Assembly: GCA_963711455.1 (NCBI GenBank)
Contig: CAVQEH010000015.1
Span: 62,001-126,000 of the forward strand
Reading direction: 5' to 3'
From: DATFVA01 sp963711455
GTDB lineage: Bacteria; Bacteroidota; Ignavibacteria; Ignavibacteriales; Ignavibacteriaceae
DNA length: 64,000 nt
Under the pieces are notes generated by a model, which was not told the DNA's origin, searched no databases, and saw nothing but the letters and a program-made list of their open reading frames with translations. Numbering within the stretch: position 1 is the first letter of the stretch; every line of letters begins with the position of its first letter. This document shows, one piece after another, positions 9,801 through 19,388 of the stretch. The position numbers and the translations under genes were made by a program.

Positions 9801-11221
9801 TCACCGTGCTTATAAATATTCCACTTAAGATAAGTTTCCACAGATTCAGTTAATACATCGCTAACACTTCCTCGTACCATCGCGACATGATGTTCAAATC
9901 CATTTTTAGTTATATATTTCAGAAGTTTCTGAAGTTCATTTACTTTGGTAACTGCAATGCCTCCATCCATTCTGTAAGGATCATCTGTAAATTCACCCTC
10001 GCCGACATAAGACTTTATAATACCGTTTGCATCATCTGTCGATAATCGGAAGTATGTCATATGTCCGGAATTAACTTTACCCTTTATTGCCCCGAAACAA
10101 TTTTCCTGACCAAGTACTGTTCCCAATACATCCAAATTGGAGATTTCAATTTCATTTCCGAAAAAACTTTTGGGATAATTGCTGCAATGAGTACAAACAC
10201 ACATATCCCTGTTATCACCAAAATTATTATTCCAGTCAAGTATTGCAGGCGGTGTACCTGATGCGAGAGCAAGCATATACATGGAGATAACCCCGGCAAT
10301 ATCCACCTCACAAGCACACGGTACCATTTTTTCACCAAGCATGCTCATCGATAGACAAGTAGCGCAACCATAATTATTTTGTACCGACGACCAGCACTGA
10401 ACGCCTGCTGCATCAATTTCGTTTACTGCAATCCATTTTTCAATTGCCACTCCCAATTTTGCCTGAAGATTAACTTTTGTATCTTTTATATATGAAGGTA
10501 TTTTTCCGTATTCTTTTATTTCACCCAATTTTACTTTTAATTCTGATGCTTGATCATCGATTCTTTCAGCTTCACCTATTATTTCCGATAAATCAACCGG
10601 GACTACAGTTATGCCTGAAGCCTGAAATAACTTTTCGCTCGCGCGCATTGTTTGAAATGCAGCCGGTCGCGCACCGATGGCACCTATACGTGCGTGTTTC
10701 AATCCGCCCACAACCCGGCAAACTGATGCAAACCTTTCAATATCATTTTTAAAAGTTTCATTATCCACTTTACATGTGTGATAAGTTGTATCTGTAAAGG
10801 GAATTCTATATTGATAAAAGTTATTGCATACTGATATTTTTCCGCAGAATGCATCACGCCGGCTTTTAACATCCACTTTGTCGTTATCATCATCTTCGGC
10901 ATGGACTAGAATAGGAACCTTTAATTCAGCATATTTAATAGTATTCACCACCCCCAGTTCATCTCCAAAATTGGGCAGCGTAATAATTATTCCATCTATT
11001 TTATCACGGTTTTGGCTAAATAAATCTGCGCATTTACGGGCATCCTGAATAGTCTCAACCGCGCCTGTGGCAGTAGCTTCGGCTGGAAGAATAATTACTT
11101 CGTAACCCAGTTTCTTCAACACATCAAGTATTTTCTTTCTTCCTTCTTTCGCCAACTCGAAGTTGAATATATTACGAGTCGCAACGATTATTCCAAATGT
11201 TAATTTTTGTTTGTAAGCCAT
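9797..11221 (-). CDS. L-fucose/L-arabinose isomerase-fold protein, candidate sugar isomerase
   Basis: Cytoplasmic aldose-ketose isomerase of the FucI/AraA fold; 474 residues against about 590 for E. coli FucI. Three likely metal ligands in family order are present: E305 (CACEVDIAG), D329 (AILDWNN) and H387 (SGHMTYFRLS). No signal peptide. A Cys-rich stretch (MCVCTHCSNYP, 340-350) is notable and could bind metal. It sits in one operon with an FGGY kinase, a two-subunit transketolase and an RbsABC importer, so the expected reaction is isomerisation of an imported pentose-like sugar before phosphorylation. D-apiose is a good candidate because pectinases surround it; L-fucose or L-arabinose is less likely as no matching aldolase or epimerase is present. 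Fold sure, substrate inferred. Confidence 0.8.
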   Translation of the reverse strand: MAYKQKLTFGIIVATRNIFNFELAKEGRKKILDVLKKLGYEVIILPAEATATGAVETIQDARKCADLFSQNRDKIDGIIITLPNFGDELGVVNTIKYAELKVPILVHAEDDDNDKVDVKSRRDAFCGKISVCNNFYQYRIPFTDTTYHTCKVDNETFKNDIERFASVCRVVGGLKHARIGAIGARPAAFQTMRASEKLFQASGITVVPVDLSEIIGEAERIDDQASELKVKLGEIKEYGKIPSYIKDTKVNLQAKLGVAIEKWIAVNEIDAAGVQCWSSVQNNYGCATCLSMSMLGEKMVPCACEVDIAGVISMYMLALASGTPPAILDWNNNFGDNRDMCVCTHCSNYPKSFFGNEIEISNLDVLGTVLGQENCFGAIKGKVNSGHMTYFRLSTDDANGIIKSYVGEGEFTDDPYRMDGGIAVTKVNELQKLLKYITKNGFEHHVAMVRGSVSDVLTESVETYLKWNIYKHGE

Positions 11222-11336
11222 GTTATTTCACTTATGATTTGTTTTTCAAATTGTTTTTCATTATGATAATTTTTTGAATTAACCGATAAATAATAAATTA
11301 ATCTCAAAATCTTATGCTTCAAAGAAGCCGTAAAGG

Positions 11337-13655
11337 TTATTTAAAAACCTTTCTGCTTCCCCTTGAATCAACATGATATATAGACAGCTTGCTTGATTTT
11401 TCTACAACCACTTTCTTCCCGTTACAAGTTATCAGGCCACTAACCTCTTTGCCTGGTTCTACCGGTATGACAAGAACGTAAACATCATTGGCATTACCGG
11501 GAATAACCGTAACGTAAGCGTCTTTCAATTGAGTAACCGGAGAAGGCAAATCCAGTTTTTTGATTTCGGTAGAAAGTTTATCCATATCATCTCCGATGCT
11601 AAACGATACTTTTGCTTTCAAGTCAACTTTCTCACCATTAACAGTTAACTGCGGTAACTCATCAATAAAATAAATTGGGAAATTTTTCTTTTGTAATTCT
11701 CTTATTGCTGCCAAAGTTTCTTTTGAAACTATTTTCGAACACGGCAGAAGCACAGCTTTATATTTTTGATCACGAACCTGAAAAACTCCGTCTTTAATTT
11801 TTCCCTCCGCGAACAGCCAGTCGGAAATTGCATCGACCTGAATACCAAGTGCAGGCATAATTCCAACTAAGCGTCTTATATCATCCATCATTTTACCCGT
11901 CGTAGGTTGAAGCGATGTTAAAAATGTTGAGATGGGAAAAACAATTGCTACTTCAGCAACAGGAAGCTTGTATTTTGTTATGTTGACAACTTGCTCGGTT
12001 CTTTTGTTTAATTCTGGAAGAATGCTCCACGAAGAATGATGCGGGAAGCCGGGACCAAAACCCCGAGAGGCGCCCAATACCCCTGTATAACCGTAACAAT
12101 GCTGAAGCCAGGTATTCGAAAACAACGGCATTAAATCGTTCCAATAAACCGGGACTTCATTCGTATAGTTTACCCCCCATCTATTATAATGCGCAACGCC
12201 GTCCTGTGAAAATTTTGCAAGTGATGATGCCAAAATCATAAAAGCTGTTTGTTCATACTTACCTGCCAGGTCCGTCTTAAAATAATTTTCAAATGCACCG
12301 TCATCGGAATAACCTCCGTCAACTGCAACGAGTCCGCGCCAGTAGTCGCCGCAGCCCGCATAAATATCATCGGGAATCGTATGCCATGTCTGATGAATTC
12401 CCATACGAAGCGGTCCAAAAAGTTTTTCCCCGTACTGCCAGAAACGTTGTTCGCCGCCGAAAACATAATCCATCAGCAATTCAAAATAATCCTTGCGGAC
12501 TTTCAGTTGACTGTTGTCATCCATATTCAACATAAGCGAATACAAATTTTCTTTAAGGTCGTAACCGTATTTATTTTTGAAATCATTATAAATTCGATCG
12601 CTGATTGCGAACTGCCCGAATTGAAAATAATAGCCGGGTTCGTCCCACCAAAAACCGTTAAAATGGATATCACGTTTTTTGTATTCATCAAGAAGACCTG
12701 ACATAATTTTTTCATGTTCGGGTGAATCGAAGGCGTACATGTTGGTCATGAATTTTGGGAAAGCAAAAACATACCAGTCACCTTTTGGTAAATTGGTCTT
12801 ACCGAAAACTTCCACGTAATAAAAGCTTCTATTCAGAAAAAAATGTGCATCAGCGGTTATATCTCTGATGGATGATTTAACAACCTTGCCGTTCTCCCGC
12901 TGGTAAGCATATACCTTTTCAACCGAAAGAGGATTTAACCAAAGAGAAACTTCAGACAACAAATGTATGTCTCTGCGTGAAGGGTATTCATATTTCAACG
13001 AATACCTGTTGTTTTCTACTTTGCATTCATTCAATAGCATCCGATCGGGTTGGGGGCCATCAATAATGATGTTGTGATTGAATTTTTTGTTCACTAAAAT
13101 CACTTCAGCGCCGTAGCCAGTTTGCTTAACAGTTTCGTGTGCAACCATGCGCGGATCGGCGCCCCAGTTAAATTCCATATCTTCCTGTGTACAAGCGTCG
13201 CTTGCAGTTTTAACAGCGTTGATCATTTCTTCATCAAATAATTGATAGTGCATGGCGCGAGGCATTGCATATACTCCTTCGAAGCCATGTTCCTTAATAT
13301 CCTTTAGCTGCTCCAAAAGCAGGTTGGGATTATCAATTACACTGTCCTGCCATGTCCAAAAAATCGTGGGAATTATTTTCTTACCGGGATGTTCTTTCCT
13401 CTGCGCGAAAACGAGTTGGTTTAATAATATGGCGATGAATAAAAATAAAAATATTGTTTTAACAAATTTCGACTCAACATCAAAAATATCTTTTAATTTC
13501 ATTAATGTTGTTCTTAAATCAGAGTTCGGCATTTTTGTAGTACCGACTCCTATCCTGGAGCTAATTACAACAAGTCTTGCTTTTAAAAACCGTTTAAGAG
13601 TTTTTAGATTATTCATAAATATGTGTAAACTGGAATTAGTCATTGACATTTCCAT
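11337..13655 (-). CDS. Large exported glycoside hydrolase-like protein (GH106-like TIM barrel)
   Basis: Probable glycosidase of the TIM-barrel superfamily that includes alpha-L-rhamnosidase GH106. The opening KKIIPTIFWTWQDSVIDNPN plus LLEQLKDIKEHGFEGVYAMP and the block FNGFWWDEPGYYFQFGQF are typical. The later part (about 590-690) has a GATase-like beta-galactosidase-trimerisation look (VAIVFPISTFL...KAVLLPCSKIVS). The reading frame starts 1 base inside the permease stop (TAATG), suggesting coupling. However, the export signal (TIFLFLFIAILLNQLVFAQ) lies at residues 67-85, so M52 could be the functional start and the first 51 residues may be untranslated. Shorter than canonical GH106 enzymes (about 1100). 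Family assignment moderate; substrate perhaps a rhamnose- or apiose-containing pectin side chain. Confidence 0.65.
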   Translation of the reverse strand: MEMSMTNSSLHIFMNNLKTLKRFLKARLVVISSRIGVGTTKMPNSDLRTTLMKLKDIFDVESKFVKTIFLFLFIAILLNQLVFAQRKEHPGKKIIPTIFWTWQDSVIDNPNLLLEQLKDIKEHGFEGVYAMPRAMHYQLFDEEMINAVKTASDACTQEDMEFNWGADPRMVAHETVKQTGYGAEVILVNKKFNHNIIIDGPQPDRMLLNECKVENNRYSLKYEYPSRRDIHLLSEVSLWLNPLSVEKVYAYQRENGKVVKSSIRDITADAHFFLNRSFYYVEVFGKTNLPKGDWYVFAFPKFMTNMYAFDSPEHEKIMSGLLDEYKKRDIHFNGFWWDEPGYYFQFGQFAISDRIYNDFKNKYGYDLKENLYSLMLNMDDNSQLKVRKDYFELLMDYVFGGEQRFWQYGEKLFGPLRMGIHQTWHTIPDDIYAGCGDYWRGLVAVDGGYSDDGAFENYFKTDLAGKYEQTAFMILASSLAKFSQDGVAHYNRWGVNYTNEVPVYWNDLMPLFSNTWLQHCYGYTGVLGASRGFGPGFPHHSSWSILPELNKRTEQVVNITKYKLPVAEVAIVFPISTFLTSLQPTTGKMMDDIRRLVGIMPALGIQVDAISDWLFAEGKIKDGVFQVRDQKYKAVLLPCSKIVSKETLAAIRELQKKNFPIYFIDELPQLTVNGEKVDLKAKVSFSIGDDMDKLSTEIKKLDLPSPVTQLKDAYVTVIPGNANDVYVLVIPVEPGKEVSGLITCNGKKVVVEKSSKLSIYHVDSRGSRKVFK

Positions 13656-14620
13656 TAATCTTTTTTCTGAAGTCTATCAATAATTACAGCGAGCAAAATT
13701 ACCAAACCTTTAATAACCTGCTGCCAGAAAGGAGAAACATTTAAAAGCACCAACCCGTTATTTAATACTCCTATAATCGATGCGCCAATTACAGTACCCA
13801 TTATAGAGCCTTTCCCGCCGTTCAGTGATGTACCGCCTATAACAACAGCAGCAATAGAATCAAGTTCGTAACCCATTCCTGCATTCGGCTGTGCGGAATC
13901 AAGGCGAGCAGTAACTAACAAACCAGCCACACCTGAAAGAACGCCTGCAATTACATATACAAATACTTTTACCCGGTTAACCTTTACACCCGAAAGCAAT
14001 GCAGCTCTTTCGTTACCGCCGATTGCATAAATGTATCTTCCTGTTCGCGTTTTTTTCATGAAGAATACTGAAACACCAATAACTAAAATAGAAATCCATA
14101 CAGGCATCGGAACGCCGGCAAACCAGCCGGTTCCTATAAAATTGAAATTATCTCCTAATTGAGTAATCGGGAATCCCCTTGTGTACAGCATGGTTAAACC
14201 GCGGGCAATTGTAAGCATAGCCAGAGTTGCAACAAAAGGAGGTACTTTGAATTTCGTAATCATAAATCCATTGAACCATCCTATAATTCCTCCGGCAATC
14301 AAAGCAACAATTATAACCCCCAATATTGTAAACCCGATAAACAGGTTCATACCTTCTATTTCAATACCTTGTTTAATTAGTCCAGCAGCAATAGCTCCAG
14401 TAAAGGCAAGTATGGAACCAACCGAAAGATCAATTCCTCCGGTTAGAATAACCATTGTCATTCCGACAGATATACATAGGTTAACTGAAATCTGCCTGGC
14501 GACATTAAACAAGTTGTCACTGGTAGCAAAGTTGTCGGAAAAAATCGTCATTGCAATTGCCATAATCATTAAAGCAATGAGAGGTTGAATTATTGATAAA
14601 TTGATTTTATTCTTTTTCAT
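13655..14620 (-). CDS. Sugar ABC transporter permease, RbsC family
   Basis: Inner-membrane channel of a CUT2-type sugar importer. 321 residues, almost entirely hydrophobic helices, with family blocks SVGMTMVILTGGIDLSVGSI near the N-terminus, AIGGNERAALLSGVKVNRVK in the middle and GTSLNGGKGSIMGTVIGASI near the end, all typical of RbsC/XylH permeases. The gene lies 37 bases after the ATPase gene and overlaps the glycoside hydrolase gene by one base. The substrate is not set by the permease; ribose itself is unlikely to be the sole target given the pectin context. Confidence 0.93.
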   Translation of the reverse strand: MKKNKINLSIIQPLIALMIMAIAMTIFSDNFATSDNLFNVARQISVNLCISVGMTMVILTGGIDLSVGSILAFTGAIAAGLIKQGIEIEGMNLFIGFTILGVIIVALIAGGIIGWFNGFMITKFKVPPFVATLAMLTIARGLTMLYTRGFPITQLGDNFNFIGTGWFAGVPMPVWISILVIGVSVFFMKKTRTGRYIYAIGGNERAALLSGVKVNRVKVFVYVIAGVLSGVAGLLVTARLDSAQPNAGMGYELDSIAAVVIGGTSLNGGKGSIMGTVIGASIIGVLNNGLVLLNVSPFWQQVIKGLVILLAVIIDRLQKKD

Positions 14621-14657
14621 TATTCAGATTATTAAATGATTTTTTCCATGACTGATG

Positions 14658-16187
14658 CTAATTTGCAGGCAAAGCTGCAGTTAAAATTTTTTCATCCGAA
14701 AAATCTTTTCGTTCAAATTCTCCTGTTAATCTACCTTCGCATATAGTTATTATTCTGTCGGAAATTGCCATGATCTCCGGCAATTCCGATGAGACAACAA
14801 CTATTGCCATCCCTTGAGCAGCTAACTCGTCAATTAATTTATAAATTTCATTTTTTGCATTAACATCTATACCGCGAGTTGGTTCATCGAGCTGTAGGAT
14901 TTTGGGATTGGTTACAAGCCACTTCGACAGAACAACTTTTTGCTGGTTTCCGCCGCTAAGTTTTACTGCCGCTTGTTTTGCAGAATAGGATTTAATGTTT
15001 AACTTATTACGATAATCATCGGCCTGGTCAATTTCTTTTTTAGAGCTAAGCATTCCATTTTTAAGTACTTTGCCCATTGAAGCAAGACTAATATTTTTTG
15101 CAATATCCATATCAAGCACCAAACCGTCAGATTTTCTGTCTTCCGGAATTAATGCTAATCCTGAATTTATTGCGAAGGTGGGACTAGTAATTTTCTTATT
15201 TTGACCGTCAATAATAATGCTTCCGGAAGAATTTAAAGCATGTAAACCGAATACGGTTTCAAGCAATTCGGTACGCCCTGCACCCATTAAACCAAAAATA
15301 CCTAGCACCTCCGACCTTCTTACTTCAAAGGAGATATCCTTAAGTATATATTTTTCTGCATTGCCTTTTTGTTTAAGAGATAATTTCTCCGCCTTTAATT
15401 TTACCGGACCTTTTGCATGTTCTTTCTTAACAAAAAATTCTTTAATATCCCGTCCAACCATCAGCTTAATGATTTCATCTACTTTTATATTTTTAACAGC
15501 AGATTCGCTTACTGAACGCCCGTCCCGAAATACGGTTACATAATCAGCTAATTTTGTTAACTCATCCATTTTATGGGTGATATAAACAATGGCAACACCT
15601 TGAGATGTTAGAGATCTTATTAGTTTAAATAGAATATTGGTTTCACTTTCGGAAAGAGCAGAGGTAGGTTCATCCATAATTAGCACACGAACATCAAAAG
15701 ATAGTGCTTTTGCAATCTCAACAATTTGCTGCTGCCCGACTCGAAGCATAGAGACTTTGGTTTTTACATCCTTAGTAAATTCCAATTTCTCAAGCAAAGC
15801 TTTGGCATCCTTTCGCATCTTTTTAATATCTATGAAATTTGCATTGTTGAGAGGTTCACGTCCAAGGAAAATGTTTTCTGAAATAGATAGGTATGGGATT
15901 AATTGAAGTTCCTGGTGTATTATTGAGATCCCTGCATTTCGTGCATCCGTAGTGTTTTTGAAACTTACTTTTTCCCCATTCAGTATAAGCTCTCCTTCGT
16001 AGTCAATATAAACACCGGACATAACATTCATAAGTGTAGATTTGCCGGCACCGTTTTCACCTACAATCGCGTTTACTCTTCCGGTATATATTCTCAAATT
16101 AACATTATCGAGTGCAAGAACCCCAGGGAATCTTTTAGAAATTCCATGAGCTTCCATTATTACAGTATCGGTAGAACTATTGTTCAT
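14658..16187 (-). CDS. Sugar ABC transporter ATPase, RbsA family
   Basis: Tandem two-domain ATPase energising the CUT2 sugar importer. The first half has an intact Walker A (GENGAGKST, from 43), a degenerate signature (LRVGQQQIVEIAKA) and Walker B (VLIMDEPTSAL). The second half has a degenerate Walker A (GLMGAGRTE), signature LSGGNQQKVVLSKWL and Walker B (ILQLDEPTRGID). This asymmetry is normal for RbsA/XylG/MglA. Its start overlaps the DUF2291 stop by 4 bases (ATGA). Length 509 is standard. Confidence 0.95.
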   Translation of the reverse strand: MNNSSTDTVIMEAHGISKRFPGVLALDNVNLRIYTGRVNAIVGENGAGKSTLMNVMSGVYIDYEGELILNGEKVSFKNTTDARNAGISIIHQELQLIPYLSISENIFLGREPLNNANFIDIKKMRKDAKALLEKLEFTKDVKTKVSMLRVGQQQIVEIAKALSFDVRVLIMDEPTSALSESETNILFKLIRSLTSQGVAIVYITHKMDELTKLADYVTVFRDGRSVSESAVKNIKVDEIIKLMVGRDIKEFFVKKEHAKGPVKLKAEKLSLKQKGNAEKYILKDISFEVRRSEVLGIFGLMGAGRTELLETVFGLHALNSSGSIIIDGQNKKITSPTFAINSGLALIPEDRKSDGLVLDMDIAKNISLASMGKVLKNGMLSSKKEIDQADDYRNKLNIKSYSAKQAAVKLSGGNQQKVVLSKWLVTNPKILQLDEPTRGIDVNAKNEIYKLIDELAAQGMAIVVVSSELPEIMAISDRIITICEGRLTGEFERKDFSDEKILTAALPAN

Positions 16188-16807
16188 CTTACAATCTCAA
16201 GTTTCAGCGGCACTATTTCCAACTCCTTATGAATATTTTCCCGGTTTACTTCTACGGCACCAATAAATTTTACGTCTGTTCCAGAAGGTAAAGAATCAAA
16301 TTTATCGTCTATTACTTCTTTTAGAATAACTTTATTCAGTTCCGCAGCTACTTCATTAAATTCCATGGTGTTATTAAAATCGTCAACATTAAAATAGCCG
16401 ACAGCATCCCTCGCGGTATTTCCAAAAATATATTTTAAGACTAAGTTATATTTGTAATTTCCATTAGGTAAAACTACCGGAATTTTCTCAGCATCCTGTG
16501 TTATTGTTTTAGCGGCACCTTTCACAAGAAAACTATAATCCGAGGAAATTCCCACCGAATTACCATACTGTTTAATTAAATAATTGGGATTGACGGTAAG
16601 TAAAGAATCGAACGTATTTAAATTGAAAGCGGTTTTGAGGATTTCATCTAATTTACTCTTCCAAAAAAAATCCACAGCTTCTTTTGGATTGAAGTTCTTT
16701 TTCATCTCCTGCTGCTTTTTCAAATCGAGCTTTTCAAAATAAACGGAATTATACAACACAAAAGCAGCTAAAAGAACAATTATAAAAGCAATGAAAAATT
16801 TCTTCAT
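16184..16807 (-). CDS. DUF2291 family membrane-anchored protein of sugar transporter operon
   Basis: Matches the DUF2291 family, small periplasmic proteins encoded within RbsABC-type transporter operons; function not established. An N-terminal hydrophobic anchor (about 3-20) faces the rest to the periplasm. Conserved blocks are FNPKEAVDFFWKSKLDEIL, YGNSVGISSDYSFLVKGAA, NTARDAVGYFNVDDFNNTME and a final FIGAVEV. It is wedged between the binding-protein and ATPase genes and overlaps the latter by 4 bases, so it is almost certainly made in step with the transporter. A helper in substrate delivery or assembly is inference only. Confidence 0.8.
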   Translation of the reverse strand: MKKFFIAFIIVLLAAFVLYNSVYFEKLDLKKQQEMKKNFNPKEAVDFFWKSKLDEILKTAFNLNTFDSLLTVNPNYLIKQYGNSVGISSDYSFLVKGAAKTITQDAEKIPVVLPNGNYKYNLVLKYIFGNTARDAVGYFNVDDFNNTMEFNEVAAELNKVILKEVIDDKFDSLPSGTDVKFIGAVEVNRENIHKELEIVPLKLEIVR

Positions 16808-16890
16808 TTTCTACCCATACTAATCCTTCAATGAGAGGGACAATTAAATAAGTATTTTTTAGAATTTACGTCCACTATCAATAATAAATC

Positions 16891-17841
16891 TTACTTAGCT
16901 TTTCCGAAAGCGACATAATTTTGAACATTTTCTTTTGTAACAAGTTCAACAGCAACCGGCACTTTTTGAGGGAAATCACGTTTACCTTTTATATATTGGT
17001 CCGCATACTCGGCAGCAGTTTTAGCCATAATTCTGGGGAACTGCATTCCTGTTGCTTCAATCTTGCCTTCCTTTATTGATTGTACTACGTCGGCAGCGCC
17101 ATCAAATCCAAAAATTAAAATTTTATCTTTTTTTCCTGCAGCAAGAACAGCTTGATAAGCTCCCATAGCCATTGCATCGTTACCGCAAAAAACAGCATTA
17201 ATATCCGGATGTACTTGAAGTATTGATTCCAATACTTCCATCGCTTTGTTTCTGTCAAAATCTGCGCTTTGCTGTGCAACCATTTTTAATCCCGGGTAAT
17301 TATCAACAACACTGTGGAATCCTTTTGAACGGTTCCAGGTATTATTGTCTCCGACTAATCCAAGCAATTCTACATATTTACCTTTACCCTTTAATACTTT
17401 AACAAAATATTGCCCTACTAAAACAGCCCCTGAATAATTATCAGAAAGGATCTGGCAAACGGCAAGATTTTTTGCATCAATTTCACGGTCCATACAAAAA
17501 ACCGGGATGCCGGCTTCTTTGGCAGCTTTTACGTTTGATATAGAACCTTTTGCATCCGTCGGGTTGAATAGAATTGCTTTATAACCTGAAGAAATTATAT
17601 CATCGAAATTTGAGTTTTCTTTCGAAGCATCATTTTGCGAATCAAAAATTACTGCTTTATATCCGAGTTCTTCAGCTCGTTGTTTGGAGGTATTGCCAAG
17701 AATTACGAACCAGGGATTATTAAGTGTGGAAATTACGACGGCAATTTTATCTTTACTTTTTGATTTTTCAGAACTGCAAGAAGTTAACAAAGTTAACAAT
17801 CCTATAAAAGTAAATAAAATTAATGCAAGTTTTATCTTCAT
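16891..17841 (-). CDS. Periplasmic sugar-binding lipoprotein, RbsB-like
   Basis: Substrate-binding component of the RbsABC-type importer. N-terminal lipoprotein signal with lipobox LTSC (Cys22), then a periplasmic-binding fold: DKIAVVISTLNNPWFVILGN, NPTDAKGSISNVKAAKEAGI, PVFCMDREID, NAVFCGNDAMAMGAYQAV and ILIFGFDGAADVV are canonical for RbsB relatives. The M in FCMDRE, where ribose binders have D/N-R, and the sugar-contact positions suggest a ribose-like ligand without defining it. The kinase gene lies 23 bases upstream in transcription. As a lipoprotein it would be tethered to a membrane, as is common in Bacteroidota relatives. Confidence 0.92.
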   Translation of the reverse strand: MKIKLALILFTFIGLLTLLTSCSSEKSKSKDKIAVVISTLNNPWFVILGNTSKQRAEELGYKAVIFDSQNDASKENSNFDDIISSGYKAILFNPTDAKGSISNVKAAKEAGIPVFCMDREIDAKNLAVCQILSDNYSGAVLVGQYFVKVLKGKGKYVELLGLVGDNNTWNRSKGFHSVVDNYPGLKMVAQQSADFDRNKAMEVLESILQVHPDINAVFCGNDAMAMGAYQAVLAAGKKDKILIFGFDGAADVVQSIKEGKIEATGMQFPRIMAKTAAEYADQYIKGKRDFPQKVPVAVELVTKENVQNYVAFGKAK

Positions 17842-17864
17842 GGTTATAACTTCCCTTCAACTAA

Positions 17865-19343
17865 TTATTTAAATAGTGTACGTTGAACAGCTTTTTTCCA
17901 TCCATCATAAAGAACTTCAATTTGCCTGGGCTGCATCTCAGGCAAAACATAATCATCAGAAATTCTCAATTCAGCAACATCTTCCAAGCTTGACCAGCGA
18001 TGTAAAGCAAGTCCATTCATCAATAATGCACCGAGAGCTGAGGCTTCATGGATCGGACTCTTGTTGATCTTAGATTGTAAAATATCTGCCTGAAACTGCA
18101 TAAGAAATTTATTTTTAACCGGTCCGCCATCAACACGAAATTCAGAAAGTTGAATACCGGACTTTTGAATAAGTGATACTAGATCTTTTACCTGATATGC
18201 TATGGATTCGAGAGCAGCCCTGGCAATATGAGCTTTACTTGTTCCGCGGTTCATCCCGCAGATCAGCGCTTTTGCATTGCTGTCCCACCAGGGAGCTCCA
18301 AGTCCAGTAAATGCGGGGACAAGATAAACTCCATCAGTATCTTTTATAGAATTAGCTAATAATTCTGTTTCTTCCGAAGAATTAATAAGTTGAAGTTCAT
18401 CTTGCATCCATTTAACTACGGCACCCGTATAATGAATATTTCCTTCAAATACATAAAAAATTTTTCCCTTTGCGGCAAAACCAATCGAAGTAACAAGTCC
18501 CCGCGGAGCAGGGAGCGGTTTTTCTCCGACATTCACCATTATCGAAGAACCGGTTCCATATGTTGCTTTACCCATTCCGGGTGAAAAACACATTTGTCCT
18601 GCCAGAGCACCATGAGAATCACCTAATACTCCTGCTATCGGAACTTCGGGGATCAATCTATTCAAATTAGTAGAGCCATATTGTGCATCGCAAGGTAATA
18701 CTTCAGGCATCATTGTTTTGGGAATGTTAAAAAGTTGCAGTAGTTCAATATCCCAGTTCAAAGAATGAATATTGAATAGAAGAGTTCTTGATGCATTTGT
18801 GTAATCTGTTGCATGCACTTTCCCTGAAGTAAAATTCCAAATTAACCAGCTATCAATAGTGCCGAAAAAAAGATACCCGTTATTTGCAGATTGAGCAGCA
18901 CCTTCAACATTTTCAAGTATCCATCTTGCACCGCTTGCAGAGAAATACGGATTAATGATTAATCCCGTTTTCTCCTTAATCAATTTTTCATACCCCCTGG
19001 AAATAAGTTCATCGCAAATGTCTGTGCCACGATTACACTGCCACACTACAGCATTATATATAGGTTTGCCGGTTCTTTTATCCCATAAAACTACTGTTTC
19101 TCGCTGATTGGTTATTGCAATTGAGGATATATCGGCAGGATTAGTTCCACTCTTTTCTATTAAAAGTTTTACTGCACTATAAGTGTTTGCGAGGATTTCT
19201 TCCGGGTCGTGTTCAACCCAACCTGGCTGAGGATAGAACTGTTTGTGTTCAATGGATACACGGGAAACCAGCACAAGATTTTCATTAAACAACATTGCCT
19301 TTGTTGCAGAAGTACTTTGATCGATTGCTAAAGTAAATTTCAC
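17865..19343 (-). CDS. FGGY-family carbohydrate kinase, glycerol-kinase-like
   Basis: ATP-dependent phosphorylation of a sugar or polyol. FGGY landmarks: N-terminal phosphate loop LAIDQSTSATKAMLF (the usual DQGTTS of glycerol kinase is altered to DQSTSA), SSIAITNQRETVVLWD, substrate region VVWQCNRGTDICDEL, ATP-domain YGTGSSIMVNVG, and the signature block LGAPWWDSNAKALICGM with FRVDGGPVKNKFLMQ. Overall it most resembles GlpK, but no glycerol facilitator, glycerol-3-phosphate dehydrogenase or GlpR is nearby. It lies between a transketolase pair and a sugar-binding protein, so a ketose kinase (for instance apulose kinase) is the better contextual guess. Confidence 0.87.
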   Translation of the reverse strand: MKFTLAIDQSTSATKAMLFNENLVLVSRVSIEHKQFYPQPGWVEHDPEEILANTYSAVKLLIEKSGTNPADISSIAITNQRETVVLWDKRTGKPIYNAVVWQCNRGTDICDELISRGYEKLIKEKTGLIINPYFSASGARWILENVEGAAQSANNGYLFFGTIDSWLIWNFTSGKVHATDYTNASRTLLFNIHSLNWDIELLQLFNIPKTMMPEVLPCDAQYGSTNLNRLIPEVPIAGVLGDSHGALAGQMCFSPGMGKATYGTGSSIMVNVGEKPLPAPRGLVTSIGFAAKGKIFYVFEGNIHYTGAVVKWMQDELQLINSSEETELLANSIKDTDGVYLVPAFTGLGAPWWDSNAKALICGMNRGTSKAHIARAALESIAYQVKDLVSLIQKSGIQLSEFRVDGGPVKNKFLMQFQADILQSKINKSPIHEASALGALLMNGLALHRWSSLEDVAELRISDDYVLPEMQPRQIEVLYDGWKKAVQRTLFK

Positions 19344-19388
19344 CGCAACTGTTCTTTATTATTTTATAAATTTAGTGTGAAAAACAAA

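Noticed and set aside
12249..12701. 150-codon plus-strand frame
   Set aside because: Antisense to the GH106-like gene, which has signal peptide and conserved blocks on the minus strand; composition is not protein-like.
17865..19343. Assigning the kinase as glycerol kinase glpK
   Set aside because: Overall resemblance is high, but the phosphate loop differs and the context has no glycerol genes; a firm symbol is not justified.
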